NCBI GenBank assembly: GCA_020002185.1
Contig: CM034541.1
Coordinates: 28,701,328 to 28,765,327 of the forward strand
Reading direction: 5' to 3'
Origin: Paraescarpia echinospica
Lineage: Eukaryota > Annelida > Polychaeta > Sabellida > Siboglinidae
Length of the DNA: 64,000 nucleotides
Under the pieces are notes generated by a model, which worked only from the letters and a program-made list of their open reading frames with translations, searched no databases and was not told the origin of the DNA. Of this stretch, positions 46,335-56,157 are shown piece by piece (within the stretch, counting starts at the first letter, position 1; the number at the start of each line of letters is the position of its first letter). The translations under genes and the position numbers were made by a program.

Positions 46335-49300
46335 ATGCCACCACCACCTATTAGATGGTAATGTCCGAAATGTGGGGACTATTTCGCGAAACAATCGACG
46401 TTAGAACGACACGCGAAGAGTTCGAAAAGATGCGGCAACGACGCCCTATGCGTAAAACGTCGAGTGTCCAAAATGTGGCGCGACGTACACTACGCGCGCC
46501 GCTATGCTACGACACCTGAAGCAGCGGTGTGGCCGTCAGACGTCGCCACCTCCTGGTAGTAGTAATGAATCAGCGGTGGAGGCGGCAGCCGCTAGGGCGC
46601 CGTCACCCGACGATCTACAGAGTGTCGTGGACGAGCACAGGCGTAGCATAGAGACGTCGGTAGCGCGCGGTGCCGTGCAGTCGCGTTACAACTATCGCAT
46701 GACCGCCTGTACGAGTACGCGGGTGCTCGAACCGCGTCTGAGGGAAATGTTTCGCGAACAAAAGAATGCGTTTAAATTTAACGAAAGCTACGGTTTCGTA
46801 TTACGCCACAAGGTGTCGGGTCGGTACCGATATTTTCATTCTTCCTGTAACTGTTGCGGTCGCCTCCTCGAAACACCCGCCCTAGTTACCGATAGCCGTT
46901 CGTTCGAACGATTCCTCGACGCCGTGCGCACGACCGACGTACTGCAGTACCCCATCGCGCAGCGTCCCGACTCGGGGTGGATCGTCGAGCTCGTAACGAA
47001 CGTCACCTACTTCGTGAACGCCATCATCAATCATCCTATCGGCTGCGTTGGCGTGACGCTTCCCGCCTACGTGCGCCTCAACAGGGCCTTCGTGTCGTTG
47101 ACGAAAGATCATCGAGGTACGCCCTACGACGACCATCTATGCCTCTTCCGATGCATCGGCCTCCACCTACAAGGTCACCGACGAGGCGAAAGTGGCCGCC
47201 ACATCGATACGAACCGTTTAACGAAAGTCGCTAAACGACTGCACGCGCAGTATTGTCGCGCCACGCGCACGTCGGCCTCGAACGGTGTGCGCCTGAACGA
47301 ACTGGATCGCGTGGAGACGGTTTTTGCCATCAACGTCGTCGTCTATCGACTGACGAATGACGTCGCCGAACAAGTCCGTCGATCGCGCGAAGCGCACCCC
47401 ACGACCCTGAACGTCAACCTGTACGAGTCGCACTTCTCGTACATAAGCGATCCGCGCGTGTACACGAAAACGTACAAGTGCGGAAAATGTGGCAACGCCC
47501 TCTGGCGGAGCGCGTCCAAGTTACGACGTCACGAAGGTGGCGTTCATCACGTGTTCCCCGGCGGTATCTACCGACCGTCGCCGTCCGTGTTCGAGCGACT
47601 CGACGACGAAGGCATCGACGTCGGCGACGACGACCTGCGCTACTACCCGTACCGCGCGACGTTCGATTTTGAATGCTATTTCGCCGATAACGATCTGCCG
47701 ACGGATAGCGACAAATGCCGGTGGATAGCGCGACACGAACTGCTCAGCGTGAGCGTCGCGTCGAACGTGCCCGGCCACGAAGCGGCGCGGTGTTACGTCA
47801 CGACCGGCGATTCGGCGGAACTCGCGCGTCGCCTCATCGACGACCTGGAAGCCGTGAGCGCGGCGGCGTGCGCGATTCTTCGTCCCCGCTACGACGCGAC
47901 CTTCGAGGCGCTCGACGCGCTCGACGCCGACTGGCGGCGACGGTGCAACGACGACGACGACGCCGACGCGTCACCGTAAGCCACTCTCGCCGACCGCCTG
48001 TGGACGCACCTTCGTCAAATGCCCGTATTGGGATTCAATTCGGGTAAGTACGATCTGAATGTCGTCAAGAAGTACTTGACCCCCCTGCTCATAACCGGCG
48101 ACGCGCAGCACACGTCGTCGGCGTTTACCATTAAACGTCAGAACAATTACATGTGCCTGTCGACGACGACGTTGAAGTTCCTGGACATAACGAATTACCT
48201 CGCGCCCGGCGTTAGCTACGATCACTTTCTGAAAGCGTACGGTTGCTCGGCGACGAAGGGGTACTTTCCGTACGAACATATCGACGTGTTGACGCGTCTG
48301 GACGAAACCGCCCTGCCGCCGCGCGAAGCTTTCTACAGCCATCTGAAACGCGAGGGAATCTCCGCGGAGGCGCACGAGATTTGCGCGACGGCGTGGCGTG
48401 ACGAAGGCATGACGTCGATGCGCAATTTTCTGGTGGTATAACAATCGAGACGTGGCGCCGTTTCTCGAGGCCGTCGATGGCCAGTTCGCCTTCTATCGGC
48501 GCCGACGTATCGACATGTTCAAGGACGCCATCAGCGTACCGGGGTTGACGTTGTTGTATCTGTTCAACGACCTGCCGACGTCGATCCATTTCTCGCTTTT
48601 CAACGAACCGAACAAAGATCTGCACCGTCTTTGCGCGCCACCATGAGGCCGGCGTGACGGCGATTCCACGCGGCGACGCGCCGTGTCGTTCGATAGGCGG
48701 TTTCGACGCAAACGGCCTCTATCTATGGGCGATAATGCAGGAGATGCCGACGGGCTGGTACACGCGCCGGCGCGCGGAGAACGCCTTTCGAGCCGAACGC
48801 GTGCACCGCTACGGCCGTATGGCCGTGGAGTGGTTGACGTGGGTGGAGGAGCAAACCGGCGCGCGTATACGTCACCAGTTGAACGGACGCGAGAAGCGCA
48901 TCGGAAAGCACCGAGTCGACGGCTGGTGAGCCGCCACGCGAACGGCGTATCAATTTCACGGCTGCTATTTTCACGGCTGCCCGACGTGTCAGGCGCACGT
49001 GACGACGAACGCCGTCAACGGACAACCGATGACGACGCTGTACGCCGCGAAGATCGCCGTGACCACCTACCTGCGCCGTTTCGACGACGACGTAGTCGAA
49101 ATGTGGGAGTGCCAGTGGCACGCCGTGCGACCACCCGTGGCGCCGACGCCGCCCGACGCGTCACGATGGCAACCACCGACCACCATTACGCGCTCGACGA
49201 TACTGGAGGAGGTGCGCGACGGCTCTCTGTTCGGCCTCGTGCAGTGCGATATCGCCGTGCCGGAAGCGCTGCGCGACAAGTTCGCCGAAATGCAGCCCGT

Positions 49301-50421
49301 ATTAAAGACGCGACGATCTCAGCCCGTTCATGCGCGACTACGCCGAGTCGCACGATCTCGTCACCCGACCTCAACGGACGCTCGTCGGTAGCTACTTCGG
49401 CGCCGAGATCGTGCTCCCGACGCCTCTCCTACGCTGGTATCTGGCGCACGGTCTCGTCGTCGAGCGCGTCTACCAGGTCATCGAGTACGCGCCGATCGCG
49501 TGCTTTCGCCGCTTCGGCGACACGGTCTCGACGGCGCGACGCGAGGGCGATATCGATCCCGACAAATCGATCATCGCCGATACCTTTAAACTTCTCGGCA
49601 ACAGTTCATACGGGAAAACGATTACGCACGTCGATCGGCACCGGGAAATCAAGTACGCCACGCCGGTCGGCGCGTCGATGCTCGTCAACAACCGTCGCTT
49701 CCGGCGACTCGACGTCGTCGTCGACGACGCTCTGTACGAGGTGGCGCTGAATAAGCGCAAAGTCGTCAACGGCCTGCCGATACATATCGGCTATTTCGTC
49801 TTGCAGTACGCAAAATTGAGAATGCTGGAATTTTATTTCGATTTCGTAAACGCCTACATCCCCCGTCCGCTCTTCCAGTACTGCGCTATGGACACGGACT
49901 CGGCGTACATCGCCCTCGCCGGACGTGAAGTCGACGCGCTCGTACCGGAAGAACATCGCGAACACTACTTCCGGAATCGATCGCTCTGGTTTCCGGCCGA
50001 ATGCTGCGACGCGCACGTGGACGCCTACGTACGACGGCGCGTCGCCGGACTAGCGTGGACGGCGGAGGAATGCTGCGCTCGCCGACGTCTGTTCGATCGT
50101 CGAACGCCGGGTCTCTTCAAAGAAGAGTGGCGCGGCGACGGAATCGTGGCGCTGTGCAGCAAGACCTACTACTGCTTCGGCGGCGATAACGGACCGAAGT
50201 ACAGTACGAAGGGACTGAGTAAGCGTCAGAACGACATCGACGAGCACACCTTCCTCGCCGTACTGCGCGACCGACACAACGGCGTCGGCTGGAACCGCGG
50301 TTTCCAGGTGAAAGATTCGTCCGTGTTGACGTACGTTCAAGAGCGCGCGGCGTTGAGCTACTTCTACGCTAAACGCCGGGTGCTCGACGACGGCGTCACC
50401 ACGGCGCCGATACTCGTCTAA
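46335..50421 (+). pseudogene. Protein-primed family B DNA polymerase (pPolB), multiply broken
   Basis: This would be the replicative polymerase of the element. Order along the strand: two N-terminal C2H2 fingers (46362-46430; 46464-46535); DDHLCLFRCIGLH near 47130, with some likeness to an OTU-type core; an internal zinc finger YKCGKCGNALWR; exonuclease I FDFECYF near 47665; exonuclease II FNSGKYDLNVV near 48030; a YDHFLKAYGC segment; polymerase motif A FDANGLYLWA near 48700; FHGCYFHGC near 48955; motif B KLLGNSSYGKT near 49590; motif C YCAMDTDSAY near 49880; and a C-terminal KYSTKGLSKRQND. Lesions: in-frame stops at 46359 (TAA), 47977 (TAA) and 48927 (TGA), and frame changes at about 46440-46500, 48430, 48640 and 49310. 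The last 363 codons (49330-50421) are open. Polymerase activity is excluded for this copy unless lesions are assembly errors. Confidence 0.92.
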
Positions 50422-50492
50422 CTCGTCTAACCTAAGGAATACCCCACCACCCCCTAGGGGTAGTTTCTGTATGTATGTATAGGTAGGGTAAT

Positions 50493-50535
50493 AATAAACA
50501 CCAACAATTGTGTACATCATCGTTTGTTTTTTATT
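50493..50535. terminator. Convergent polyadenylation signals
   Basis: AATAAA on the plus strand at 50493-50498 (72 bp after the polymerase stop) and AATAAA on the minus strand at 50535-50530 mark the point where the left and right transcription units converge. Confidence 0.55.
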
Positions 50536-51018
50536 TCTACTACTATACACGTAAAAGCGAAATGAATGCGGTTTTAACAAATCGAATACGAGACAGTCAT
50601 TGGCCACCCGATCGGTGCCGAATAGGCTCTGGAACGTCTTCAACGGCATACCGCGACATCGGAGGAGAAGGTAGGCGACGCAATATTGTCCGCACATGCT
50701 AGATATGGCGCTCTGCAGCCGCTTGTCGTTGTACGTCCACGCGTCGCCGCAGTGGCGGTGCAGGAACGCGTGGAAGTCGGCATGTAGCGGCGGCAGACCG
50801 TACGAATCGAAGTACTCCCCTCGCTGGTCGGCGTCCACGTATACGGCCACCTAGTGCTGTCCCGGTTGGCCGCCGTCGTCGGTGTTGCACACGAAGGCCG
50901 TCGGGTAAACGGTGGCGGTGGCGACGGTAAGTAGCGCGTCTTTAGGCACGACGCCGACGACGATACGTTTAGCGTACGTATCGTGTTCCAGGCGACGCAT
51001 CAGTTGAAACGTATCCAT
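50530..51018 (-). pseudogene. Adenain-like cysteine protease, one internal stop
   Basis: Virion maturation protease of the adenovirus/Polinton type. From ATG at 51018 the catalytic pattern is clear: His55 in GGQPGQH, Asp71 in YFDSYG, Gln102 in RLQSA and Cys109 in SMCGQYCVAYL, spaced as in adenain (His, Asp/Glu, Gln, Cys). An in-frame TAG at 50851-50853 directly follows the catalytic His; the frame continues afterwards. The 3' limit is not defined: no stop occurs before the minus-strand AATAAA (50530), and the frame stays open into the polymerase gene, so a second lesion near the end is possible. ATG lies 5 nt after the capsid gene stop. Confidence 0.85.
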
Positions 51019-51023
51019 AGTTA

Positions 51024-51837
51024 CTACCAGTCGTACACGACGTTCCGGTTCCTGTCGTTCTCCATCACCGTCTCGAATTCCGCGTACACGACGACGTTCA
51101 CCAGAAGGGGTAGCGGCGTCCCGAAGTGCATTTCGGTGCCCACCGTCTCCTGACGCACGACGTTGAAATGGTCCCCGTCGCAACAGTCGGGGTTCAGGTC
51201 GAAACAGAAGATGGTGTAGCCGGCGCCGAAGTCCGTGCGCGATACGTCGTTCCCCTCGTCCTCGTACGCCTTTCCGCTGGCCTCGAAGAGGTTCATGTAG
51301 CTCCGCACGTACCGGTTGTGCAGGAAGTCCGGATGCAGCGGCTTGCTCGGCACCTGACGTCCGTCGACGACGAGCGTGAGGAAGTTTATGTCGTTGTGAC
51401 GCGCGTCGAACGGATTTCTAGTGTAGTCTCCGTTGTAGGCGACGTTATCGATCATCATCAGGAAGATGCGTTTCGGAATCGCACCCATGTACAAGTTCTC
51501 GTGCGTGTGCGATAGCGTACCCGCCGTTATCGAGAACGATTTGCAGTCGACGCGACGCATCGGAAACTTAGCCGTTCCCAACGTCCACCGCCGCCAGATC
51601 GGAACCGTCCCCCTGAAACACTTTGAAGCGCACGTACACATGAAGACTCGCCAGGTCCGTATAGTCTTCGCCCGAACGCTGGATGAGGAACTCGATAGGG
51701 CCGCCGGCGTCGAGAGTCGTCAGCGGCTGGTAGACGGTCCACTGACTGCTCTCGACGCTCGTCTGCGTCACCGGCCCGCTGAACAGCTCCAGTTCGGCTT
51801 TCACGCCCTCGCACTTTGCCCCGTTCAAGAACGTCAT
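51024..51837 (-). pseudogene. Major capsid protein (double jelly-roll type), internally deleted
   Basis: The N-terminal part (51837 to about 51600) reads ECVKAELELFSGPVTQT-like capsid start residues, including EFLIQRSGEDYTDLASLHVY. After a frame change the C-terminal part (to TAG at 51024) contains RIFLMMIDNVAYNGDYTRNP and YTIFCFDLNPD, and ends VNVVVYAEFETVMENDRNR followed by NVVYDW, the hallmark end of Polinton and adintovirus-type capsid proteins. Only about 270 codons remain, while capsid proteins of this group are well over 400 residues. Much of the first jelly roll is thus missing around 51600, where the frames also change. The N- and C-terminal segments are otherwise open. Confidence 0.85.
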
Positions 51838-51839
51838 CG

Positions 51840-52301
51840 TTACTCGTCGAATATGTCGTGATCCGTTCGACGCCGTCTCTTCCGCCTACTGACGGGCGTC
51901 GCCGCTAGGCGCGGTCTCTTTATGCCGGCGACGGTGATCCCGCCGCCGCCGCGGCGCTGCTGCTGCTGCGTTTTTTTCTTCCTCTTCTTCTTCGGTGCCT
52001 GCGAATTCAATAGGCCGTCGAGAAGATCGGCGCCGGCCTCTTTCGCGCGTCGTTTTATCGACTGTTTCAGATTGCCGCAGGCGACGACGTCGCGCGCCAC
52101 GTGCATGCCGGTGTTGAGCGCACGTTTTCCCAACGCCAACGCGCCTCTCCTGATAAGTGGCATGGCGCTTCGAAACAGGCTCCCGAAGAGATTGCCCAGA
52201 CCGTGACCTCGTTGCCCCCGAGCACCGACGAAGACCGGCAGCTGACCGCCGACCTGACGAACGTAGTAGTCCACGTACGGGTTCTTCGACGACGGCGGCA
52301 T
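51840..52301 (-). CDS. Adenovirus pVI/pX-like minor virion protein
   Basis: 153 codons, ATG at 52301 one base after the penton stop (TAA-C-ATG), with its own stop two bases before the capsid ATG. The N-terminal segment YVDYYVRQVGGQLPVF and QRGHGLGNLFGSLFRSAMPL form the conserved amphipathic/glycine-rich region seen in Polinton and adenovirus core/cement proteins. This is followed by a membrane-like ALALGKRALNTGMHVARDVV segment and a very basic, KKKRKKK- and RRKRRRR-containing tail suited to DNA condensation. No lesion. Confidence 0.7.
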   Translation of the reverse strand: MPPSSKNPYVDYYVRQVGGQLPVFVGARGQRGHGLGNLFGSLFRSAMPLIRRGALALGKRALNTGMHVARDVVACGNLKQSIKRRAKEAGADLLDGLLNSQAPKKKRKKKTQQQQRRGGGGITVAGIKRPRLAATPVSRRKRRRRTDHDIFDE

Positions 52302-52302
52302 G

Positions 52303-53175
52303 TTAAAACAATTTCGATTTACAGCGTCTAAAGTGAAGCGTCGTCACCACCTTCCCCTGCTCGAATAGTATCGGTTGGCCGTGATCGTTTCTTATATCGA
52401 GTTCGATCGTATCGAATTGATTCAGCAGCAGCTTCACGTATTGTACGCGGTCGAACGTTTCCGAAATAATGTCACCGTTCTCACCGCGGACGGCGATGTT
52501 TCGAAGGAGTGGTGCGTACACGTCACCGACGACGCGCGGTTCCACGAGATCCGTGTACACGTACAGAGTCTCGATGCCCACCGACATATCCACCGTATCG
52601 CGACCTTCGTACTCGTACGTGTACGCGACGGGCGTGGTCTCGATGACGACCGCCGATGCGGGACCAAACATGGCGTTACTCAGGATCGTGTTGCTCTGGA
52701 AACCTAGCACGTCCTTCAGACGGCTCGTATGAGGTATGATAAATTCGACACCCGGCGACATACGTAGCGTAAATCGGTTAGAGACGGCGCAGTATTCTAG
52801 CATGACCTTGACCTTCTTGGTGCACAATTTATATAGCCCCTCGTTGATCCTGTTCAACAACGTATAAACGTTGTTGTAGTAACCGTGAGGAATCGCGGTC
52901 TGAAGGTATATCAGGATGGTCGTGCCGTATTCGTCTACCTGCGTGTAAATACCCGGATCACCAGTCGCGCAAGTCAGGTAGAAGTAGGCGTCCTTCTTTC
53001 TCACGTTGTACCACGTGTGCGGATACTGTACCGACACCGCTCCGCATTCCCACTCCCCCGATAGGTCGAAACGTCGCGGCAACGTCGTGACGTAGTGGGT
53101 CATCGTATTTTTGGGGTGACGCTTCATAGACGCGTTGATCGGTAGCGTCAGATAAAAATCAGACGAGACCGCCAT
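52303..53175 (-). CDS. Minor capsid (penton) protein, single jelly roll
   Basis: 290 codons from ATG at 53175 (MAVSSDFYLTLPINAS) to TAA. Conserved landmarks of the Polinton penton: LTLPINASMKRHPKNTMTHY near the start, LSGEWECGAVSVQYPHTWYN around residue 40-60, VVGDVYAPLLRNIAVRG, the VQYVKLLLNQFDTIELDIRN segment, and GQPILFEQGKVVTTLHFR at the end. It occupies the icosahedral vertices. The frame is intact. A start ten codons upstream is possible, but the chosen ATG aligns with the family start. It overlaps the preceding membrane-protein gene by 17 nt. Confidence 0.85.
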   Translation of the reverse strand: MAVSSDFYLTLPINASMKRHPKNTMTHYVTTLPRRFDLSGEWECGAVSVQYPHTWYNVRKKDAYFYLTCATGDPGIYTQVDEYGTTILIYLQTAIPHGYYNNVYTLLNRINEGLYKLCTKKVKVMLEYCAVSNRFTLRMSPGVEFIIPHTSRLKDVLGFQSNTILSNAMFGPASAVVIETTPVAYTYEYEGRDTVDMSVGIETLYVYTDLVEPRVVGDVYAPLLRNIAVRGENGDIISETFDRVQYVKLLLNQFDTIELDIRNDHGQPILFEQGKVVTTLHFRRCKSKLF

Positions 53176-53542
53176 CGTGTTGTTGTCGACGTTCGCCGCC
53201 ACCAACACTCATAGACGGACTCGGGAGCAGGTAACCGAGACAGCTGCTCAACAGCGCCGTCCACAGGTTGGAGTCACCTTGACCTTTCGTCAGATTGTAT
53301 ATACTAACGGCGATGACGAAGTACAGGACGACGACCTGACAGAGGAATACGATTTCGGCCTTAGGGCATTTGTTGCCGCAGATTCGCCATGGAACGGGTT
53401 CGGCGGTGGTTGTGGTGGTAGCGTCGATGGAGTCCGCGTGCTCGTCGACGGAGTCCGCGTGCTCGTCGACGGAGTCCGCGTGCTCGGCGCCGGCGTTCGT
53501 TCGACGATCGCCACTCGATGTAGTTTCGTCGTCGTCGCTCAT
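53159..53542 (-). CDS. Small acidic single-pass membrane protein
   Basis: 127 codons from ATG at 53542 (MSDDDETTSSGD). The N-terminal half holds three tandem EHADSVD/EHADSID repeats, encoded by 21-bp DNA repeats at about 53428-53490. Then comes CGNKCPKAEIVFLCQVVVLY with a membrane span (IVFLCQVVVLYFVIAVSIY) and a second hydrophobic segment LWTALLSSCLGYLLPSPS, a block I associate with Polinton-type small membrane proteins. Its end overlaps the penton ATG, suggesting coupled expression. Role unknown; a virion membrane or assembly function is plausible. Confidence 0.6.
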   Translation of the reverse strand: MSDDDETTSSGDRRTNAGAEHADSVDEHADSVDEHADSIDATTTTTAEPVPWRICGNKCPKAEIVFLCQVVVLYFVIAVSIYNLTKGQGDSNLWTALLSSCLGYLLPSPSMSVGGGERRQQHDGGLV

Positions 53543-53669
53543 CGTCGCGCCACTGCGCTCTGTCGATACAGCAGGGACCAATATACGGCAAGAACGAAGA
53601 TCCGTTGCATATTCCCGCCTCGTGCAGTCGCCAGCAGCCCGTGTGGCGCATCCAACGATTCATTCTCAT
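53361..53669 (-). CDS. Possible small ORF behind the late-cluster TATA box
   Basis: 102 codons, first ATG at 53669, 30 bp after a TATA box. The first ~30 residues (MRMNRWMRHTGCWRLHEAGI...) look protein-like, but the rest is arginine-rich and reads the membrane-protein repeat region in another frame. Either only the N-terminal part is real, or the segment is a leader spliced to the membrane-protein gene (an acceptor-like TGTATCGACAG lies at about 53572-53562). Weak. Confidence 0.3.
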   Translation of the reverse strand: MRMNRWMRHTGCWRLHEAGICNGSSFLPYIGPCCIDRAQWRDDERRRRNYIEWRSSNERRRRARGLRRRARGLRRRARGLHRRYHHNHRRTRSMANLRQQMP

Positions 53670-53690
53670 CGCCTCCTCGCTAGTAGTAGT

Positions 53691-53699
53691 CTTTTTATA
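53691..53699 (-). promoter_or_regulatory. TATA box of the capsid gene cluster
   Basis: TATAAAAAG on the minus strand, overlapping the last codons of the integrase gene. It is the only good TATA element ahead of the membrane-penton-pX-capsid-protease series. Confidence 0.55.
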
Positions 53700-54825
53700 G
53701 GTCCACGAGCGCCTCCGCGTCGATCCAGCTGTTGAAGGAGGCCGGATATCCGCTCCATTTTACGAGTGCCTCCGAACCACCGCCGCGACGACGCCGACGA
53801 CGCTGTAGAACCGCCTCCACGCGATACAGTTGTTTGTCCTTCGGAACGACTACGCGTTGTAGTTCCGGTTCGTAGAAGGCGCCCTCTACCGGCGTCCCGG
53901 CGTCGTCCTTCAGGCGATAAACGGGCGGTTCGGACGGGTGCACCTCTACGACGGTGAAGAGTTCCTCGCTCCAGTTAGCCATGTATCCTTTTTTGAATTG
54001 ACCCCTCGTCTTGCAGATACGTACGCGATCTCCCACGCATAGTTTCGGTTTTCGCCGTTGCCCGCAACCGACGTCTCCACCCCCGTACAGTCGTTGCCAT
54101 ACTGCCTCCTGATTCGTCGCGTCGACACTCGCCCGCGTCCTACCGATGCTTCGGTGGTAGGCGTTGTTGTACGATCGCACGAAATCCGGTAACGCCTCTA
54201 CGTAGCGCAGCGTCTCGTGTTTCGTAAAATAGCGCCACATACGCGTCTTCAAAGTTCGATTAAACCGTTCCACGACGCTCGCTTTAGTCTCCTCGTTATG
54301 CGTCACGAAATGATGAACGCCGCGACTCTTTAGGAACGTTTGCAGGGGTCGGTTCAAAAACTCGGTCCCCTTATCGGTCTGCAGCGAGTTCGGCGTCTCG
54401 TCGTCGCCGCTCAGCAGGCGCTCGAAGGCCTCGACGAGCGACGGGCCGGACTTACTCTTCAACGGAACGCACCACGCCCACTTCGAAAACACATCGATCA
54501 CCGTCAATAGGTATGTTATACCGTCGTTGTGCGTTTTCAGTCTAGTCAAGTCGACCAGATCGGCTTGCCACTGCTGGTTTCGACCGCCCACGATGACGCG
54601 ACGTCGTTTGAAATGTCATTTAACCGGTTTGTGTAGGGTATAGGCGTCCTGCGACGCTAGCCACCTCTCGACGGCCGGACGTCGGAGCTTCGACGCCCGG
54701 TGCAACGCGTCGACGCCTCCGTAACTTCCCACCCGTTTCGGATCGAAGTAGACGCTATTCAGGTCATCGTCGTCGCGACGTCGTTTCGTTGCTGTCGAGG
54801 CTTTCGTTTTGGACGACGACTCCAC
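53695..54825 (-). pseudogene. Retroviral-type integrase with C-terminal chromodomain, one in-frame stop
   Basis: Inserts the element and makes the 6-bp duplication. ATG at 54825. The N-terminal part has YFDPKRVGSYGGVDALHRAS and WLASQDAYTLHK, the Polinton integrase N-terminal zinc-finger-like region. The catalytic triad is D89 (WQADLVDL), D151 (LQTDKGTEF) and E187 (ASVVERFNRT) with 35 residues between D and E. SH3-like residues follow, then a C-terminal chromodomain YRVEAVLQRRRRR...ALVKWSGYPASFNSWIDAEA. An in-frame TGA at 54616-54618 (codon 70) interrupts the N-terminal part; the catalytic and chromodomain parts are open. Confidence 0.93.
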
Positions 54826-54949
54826 CCGGACACCATGACGACGACGACGATGATGATAAATGTACGATGATTATTATACACGTATAGAGAGCGATAAGCG
54901 CGATGGTGAAGCCGACGACGATGGCCGTTATCGTCCGTCGTGACGGCAT
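54764..54949 (-). CDS. Possible small membrane protein
   Basis: 61 codons from ATG at 54949, which overlaps the stop codon of the previous gene as TGATG. The start MPSRRTITAIVVGF leads into one strong membrane span (to IIIIVHL), then a serine run and a polar tail. The 3' end overlaps the integrase start. The tight stop-start overlap and clear hydrophobic span support it, but there is no family recognition. Confidence 0.45.
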   Translation of the reverse strand: MPSRRTITAIVVGFTIALIALYTCIIIIVHLSSSSSSSWCPGGVVVQNESLDSNETTSRRR

Positions 54950-55710
54950 CACAACGTGTCCCACGCCGCGACGCCCAACGAAGGGGATCGTTGTCTGCGT
55001 TTAGTCTCGCCTCGTATCCGACGACGTCTCCACTCCGACGTCGCTGATGAACTAGTCGTCGTCGGCGTCATCGACGCCTCTTCTAGTAGGCGCTTCTGTC
55101 GTCGCTCCATGAACGACCGATAGCGCGGGTTGCCCACGAATTCCATAGGGATATTCATATCCTTCATGCGCAATCCGAACTCTCGCCATCCTACGGGCGC
55201 TGTCGTCTTCGATCTCGTTCGCATGAGATCGTTCACTAGATCGACCATGTTACTCCCCGCGATCGTTTTACCGTCGTATACGAATTCACCGCGATCGTTC
55301 CATCGACACAACGGATCGGCTTTCATTTTTTCGATAAGCAGTCCCGTCTTCCCTTTCAGCGTTTTCGGCATACTGGCTATGATTTCGCGCTCTACCACCT
55401 CCGACGATGGTGGCGCCACCGTCACCGCCCCCACCGCAGGCGTCTCGCCGCCGCTGCTGTTGACCACCGACACGCGTACCGGTTGCGCCGCTCGAGCCGC
55501 CTCTGTCGTATTGTACCGACTCAGCAGTTGATTGTACGACGCTATCTTTTCGCGTTCGGATGAATCCGAACGTTCTAGAATGTCCTTCATGTCGCTGTCC
55601 AGGCTACTCAGCACACGTGATCGGGGCGTGCTCGGTGGCTGATCGACATGTGGCAGGAGACTTTCCACCAATCGTGGGTCGACCAAAGCCATCTTCTTCG
55701 CGTACTGCAT
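54949..55710 (-). CDS. Conserved Polinton protein of unknown function
   Basis: 253 codons from ATG at 55710, three bases after the stop of the preceding gene. An earlier in-frame TTG is not a likely start. Readable blocks: KMALVDPRLVESLLP at the N-terminus, a helical SSLDSDMKDILER...SYNQLLSRYN segment, a low-complexity Val/Ala/Pro linker, and a compact C-terminal block IIASMPKTLKGKTGLLIEKM, WNDRGEFVYDGKTIAGSNMV and GWREFGLRMKDMNIP...GNPRYRSF. The last block recurs in Polinton-like elements to my knowledge, without an assigned function. The tail is basic and may bind DNA. No lesion. Confidence 0.6.
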   Translation of the reverse strand: MQYAKKMALVDPRLVESLLPHVDQPPSTPRSRVLSSLDSDMKDILERSDSSEREKIASYNQLLSRYNTTEAARAAQPVRVSVVNSSGGETPAVGAVTVAPPSSEVVEREIIASMPKTLKGKTGLLIEKMKADPLCRWNDRGEFVYDGKTIAGSNMVDLVNDLMRTRSKTTAPVGWREFGLRMKDMNIPMEFVGNPRYRSFMERRQKRLLEEASMTPTTTSSSATSEWRRRRIRGETKRRQRSPSLGVAAWDTL

Positions 55711-55713
55711 CAA

Positions 55714-56115
55714 TCACCCGCTGCCGATCACCTGTCTCAGCAGCGGCAGGAGAACGGTGCTCGCTAACGGCGCTAGCAGGGCCGTCAGAAAACCACCCGC
55801 GCCCTTTTGGAAGGCGGCTCGCTTCTGCTTAATCGCAACTTGTTTGTCGGCGAGTTTACGCAGGTGATTCCGGTATTTTGACAACACGCGTTTCTGTTTC
55901 GGCGACAACTTCACGTTCCCTTTCAGAATGTTGTATGCGCAATCGCACAGACTACAAATGAGACCGGCGTCCGCGTGACCGATCACGGCTTTTCGCAGAT
56001 CGATGTTCCGCCTATGTCTCTCCAACAGTTGCAGGGCGAAAATGTGTCTCTTCACTCGATTCGTCGGTGCCGCCACCTTCGGTCGTCGCTTCGCTACCAC
56101 CACGCCCCCCGTCAT
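55714..56115 (-). CDS. Conserved small basic Polinton protein of unknown function
   Basis: 133 codons from ATG at 56115, 42 bp after a TATAAGA box; the longer frame to 56196 would begin upstream of that box. Basic N-terminus, helices with LQLLERHRRNIDLRKAVIG, a short cysteine pair LICSLCDCAYN, a KLSPKQKRVLSKYRNHLRKL helix, and a hydrophobic C-terminus GGFLTALLAPLASTVLLPLL. The pattern of basic helices followed by a glycine-hydrophobic tail is common among virus-like elements. Role unknown. The next gene starts three bases after its TGA. Confidence 0.55.
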   Translation of the reverse strand: MTGGVVVAKRRPKVAAPTNRVKRHIFALQLLERHRRNIDLRKAVIGHADAGLICSLCDCAYNILKGNVKLSPKQKRVLSKYRNHLRKLADKQVAIKQKRAAFQKGAGGFLTALLAPLASTVLLPLLRQVIGSG

Positions 56116-56150
56116 AACGACTAATAAACATACGCGCCGATGTCCTCTCT

Positions 56151-56157
56151 TCTTATA
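56151..56157 (-). promoter_or_regulatory. TATA box that contains the ATPase stop codon
   Basis: TATAAGA on the minus strand. Its TAA is the stop codon of the ATPase gene (CTA-TAA), and it stands 42 bp before the ATG at 56115. Confidence 0.6.

Noticed and set aside
48683..49750. 355-codon arginine/serine-rich ORF on the plus strand
   Set aside because: Shadow frame of the GC-rich polymerase gene. The polymerase motifs are in the other frames.
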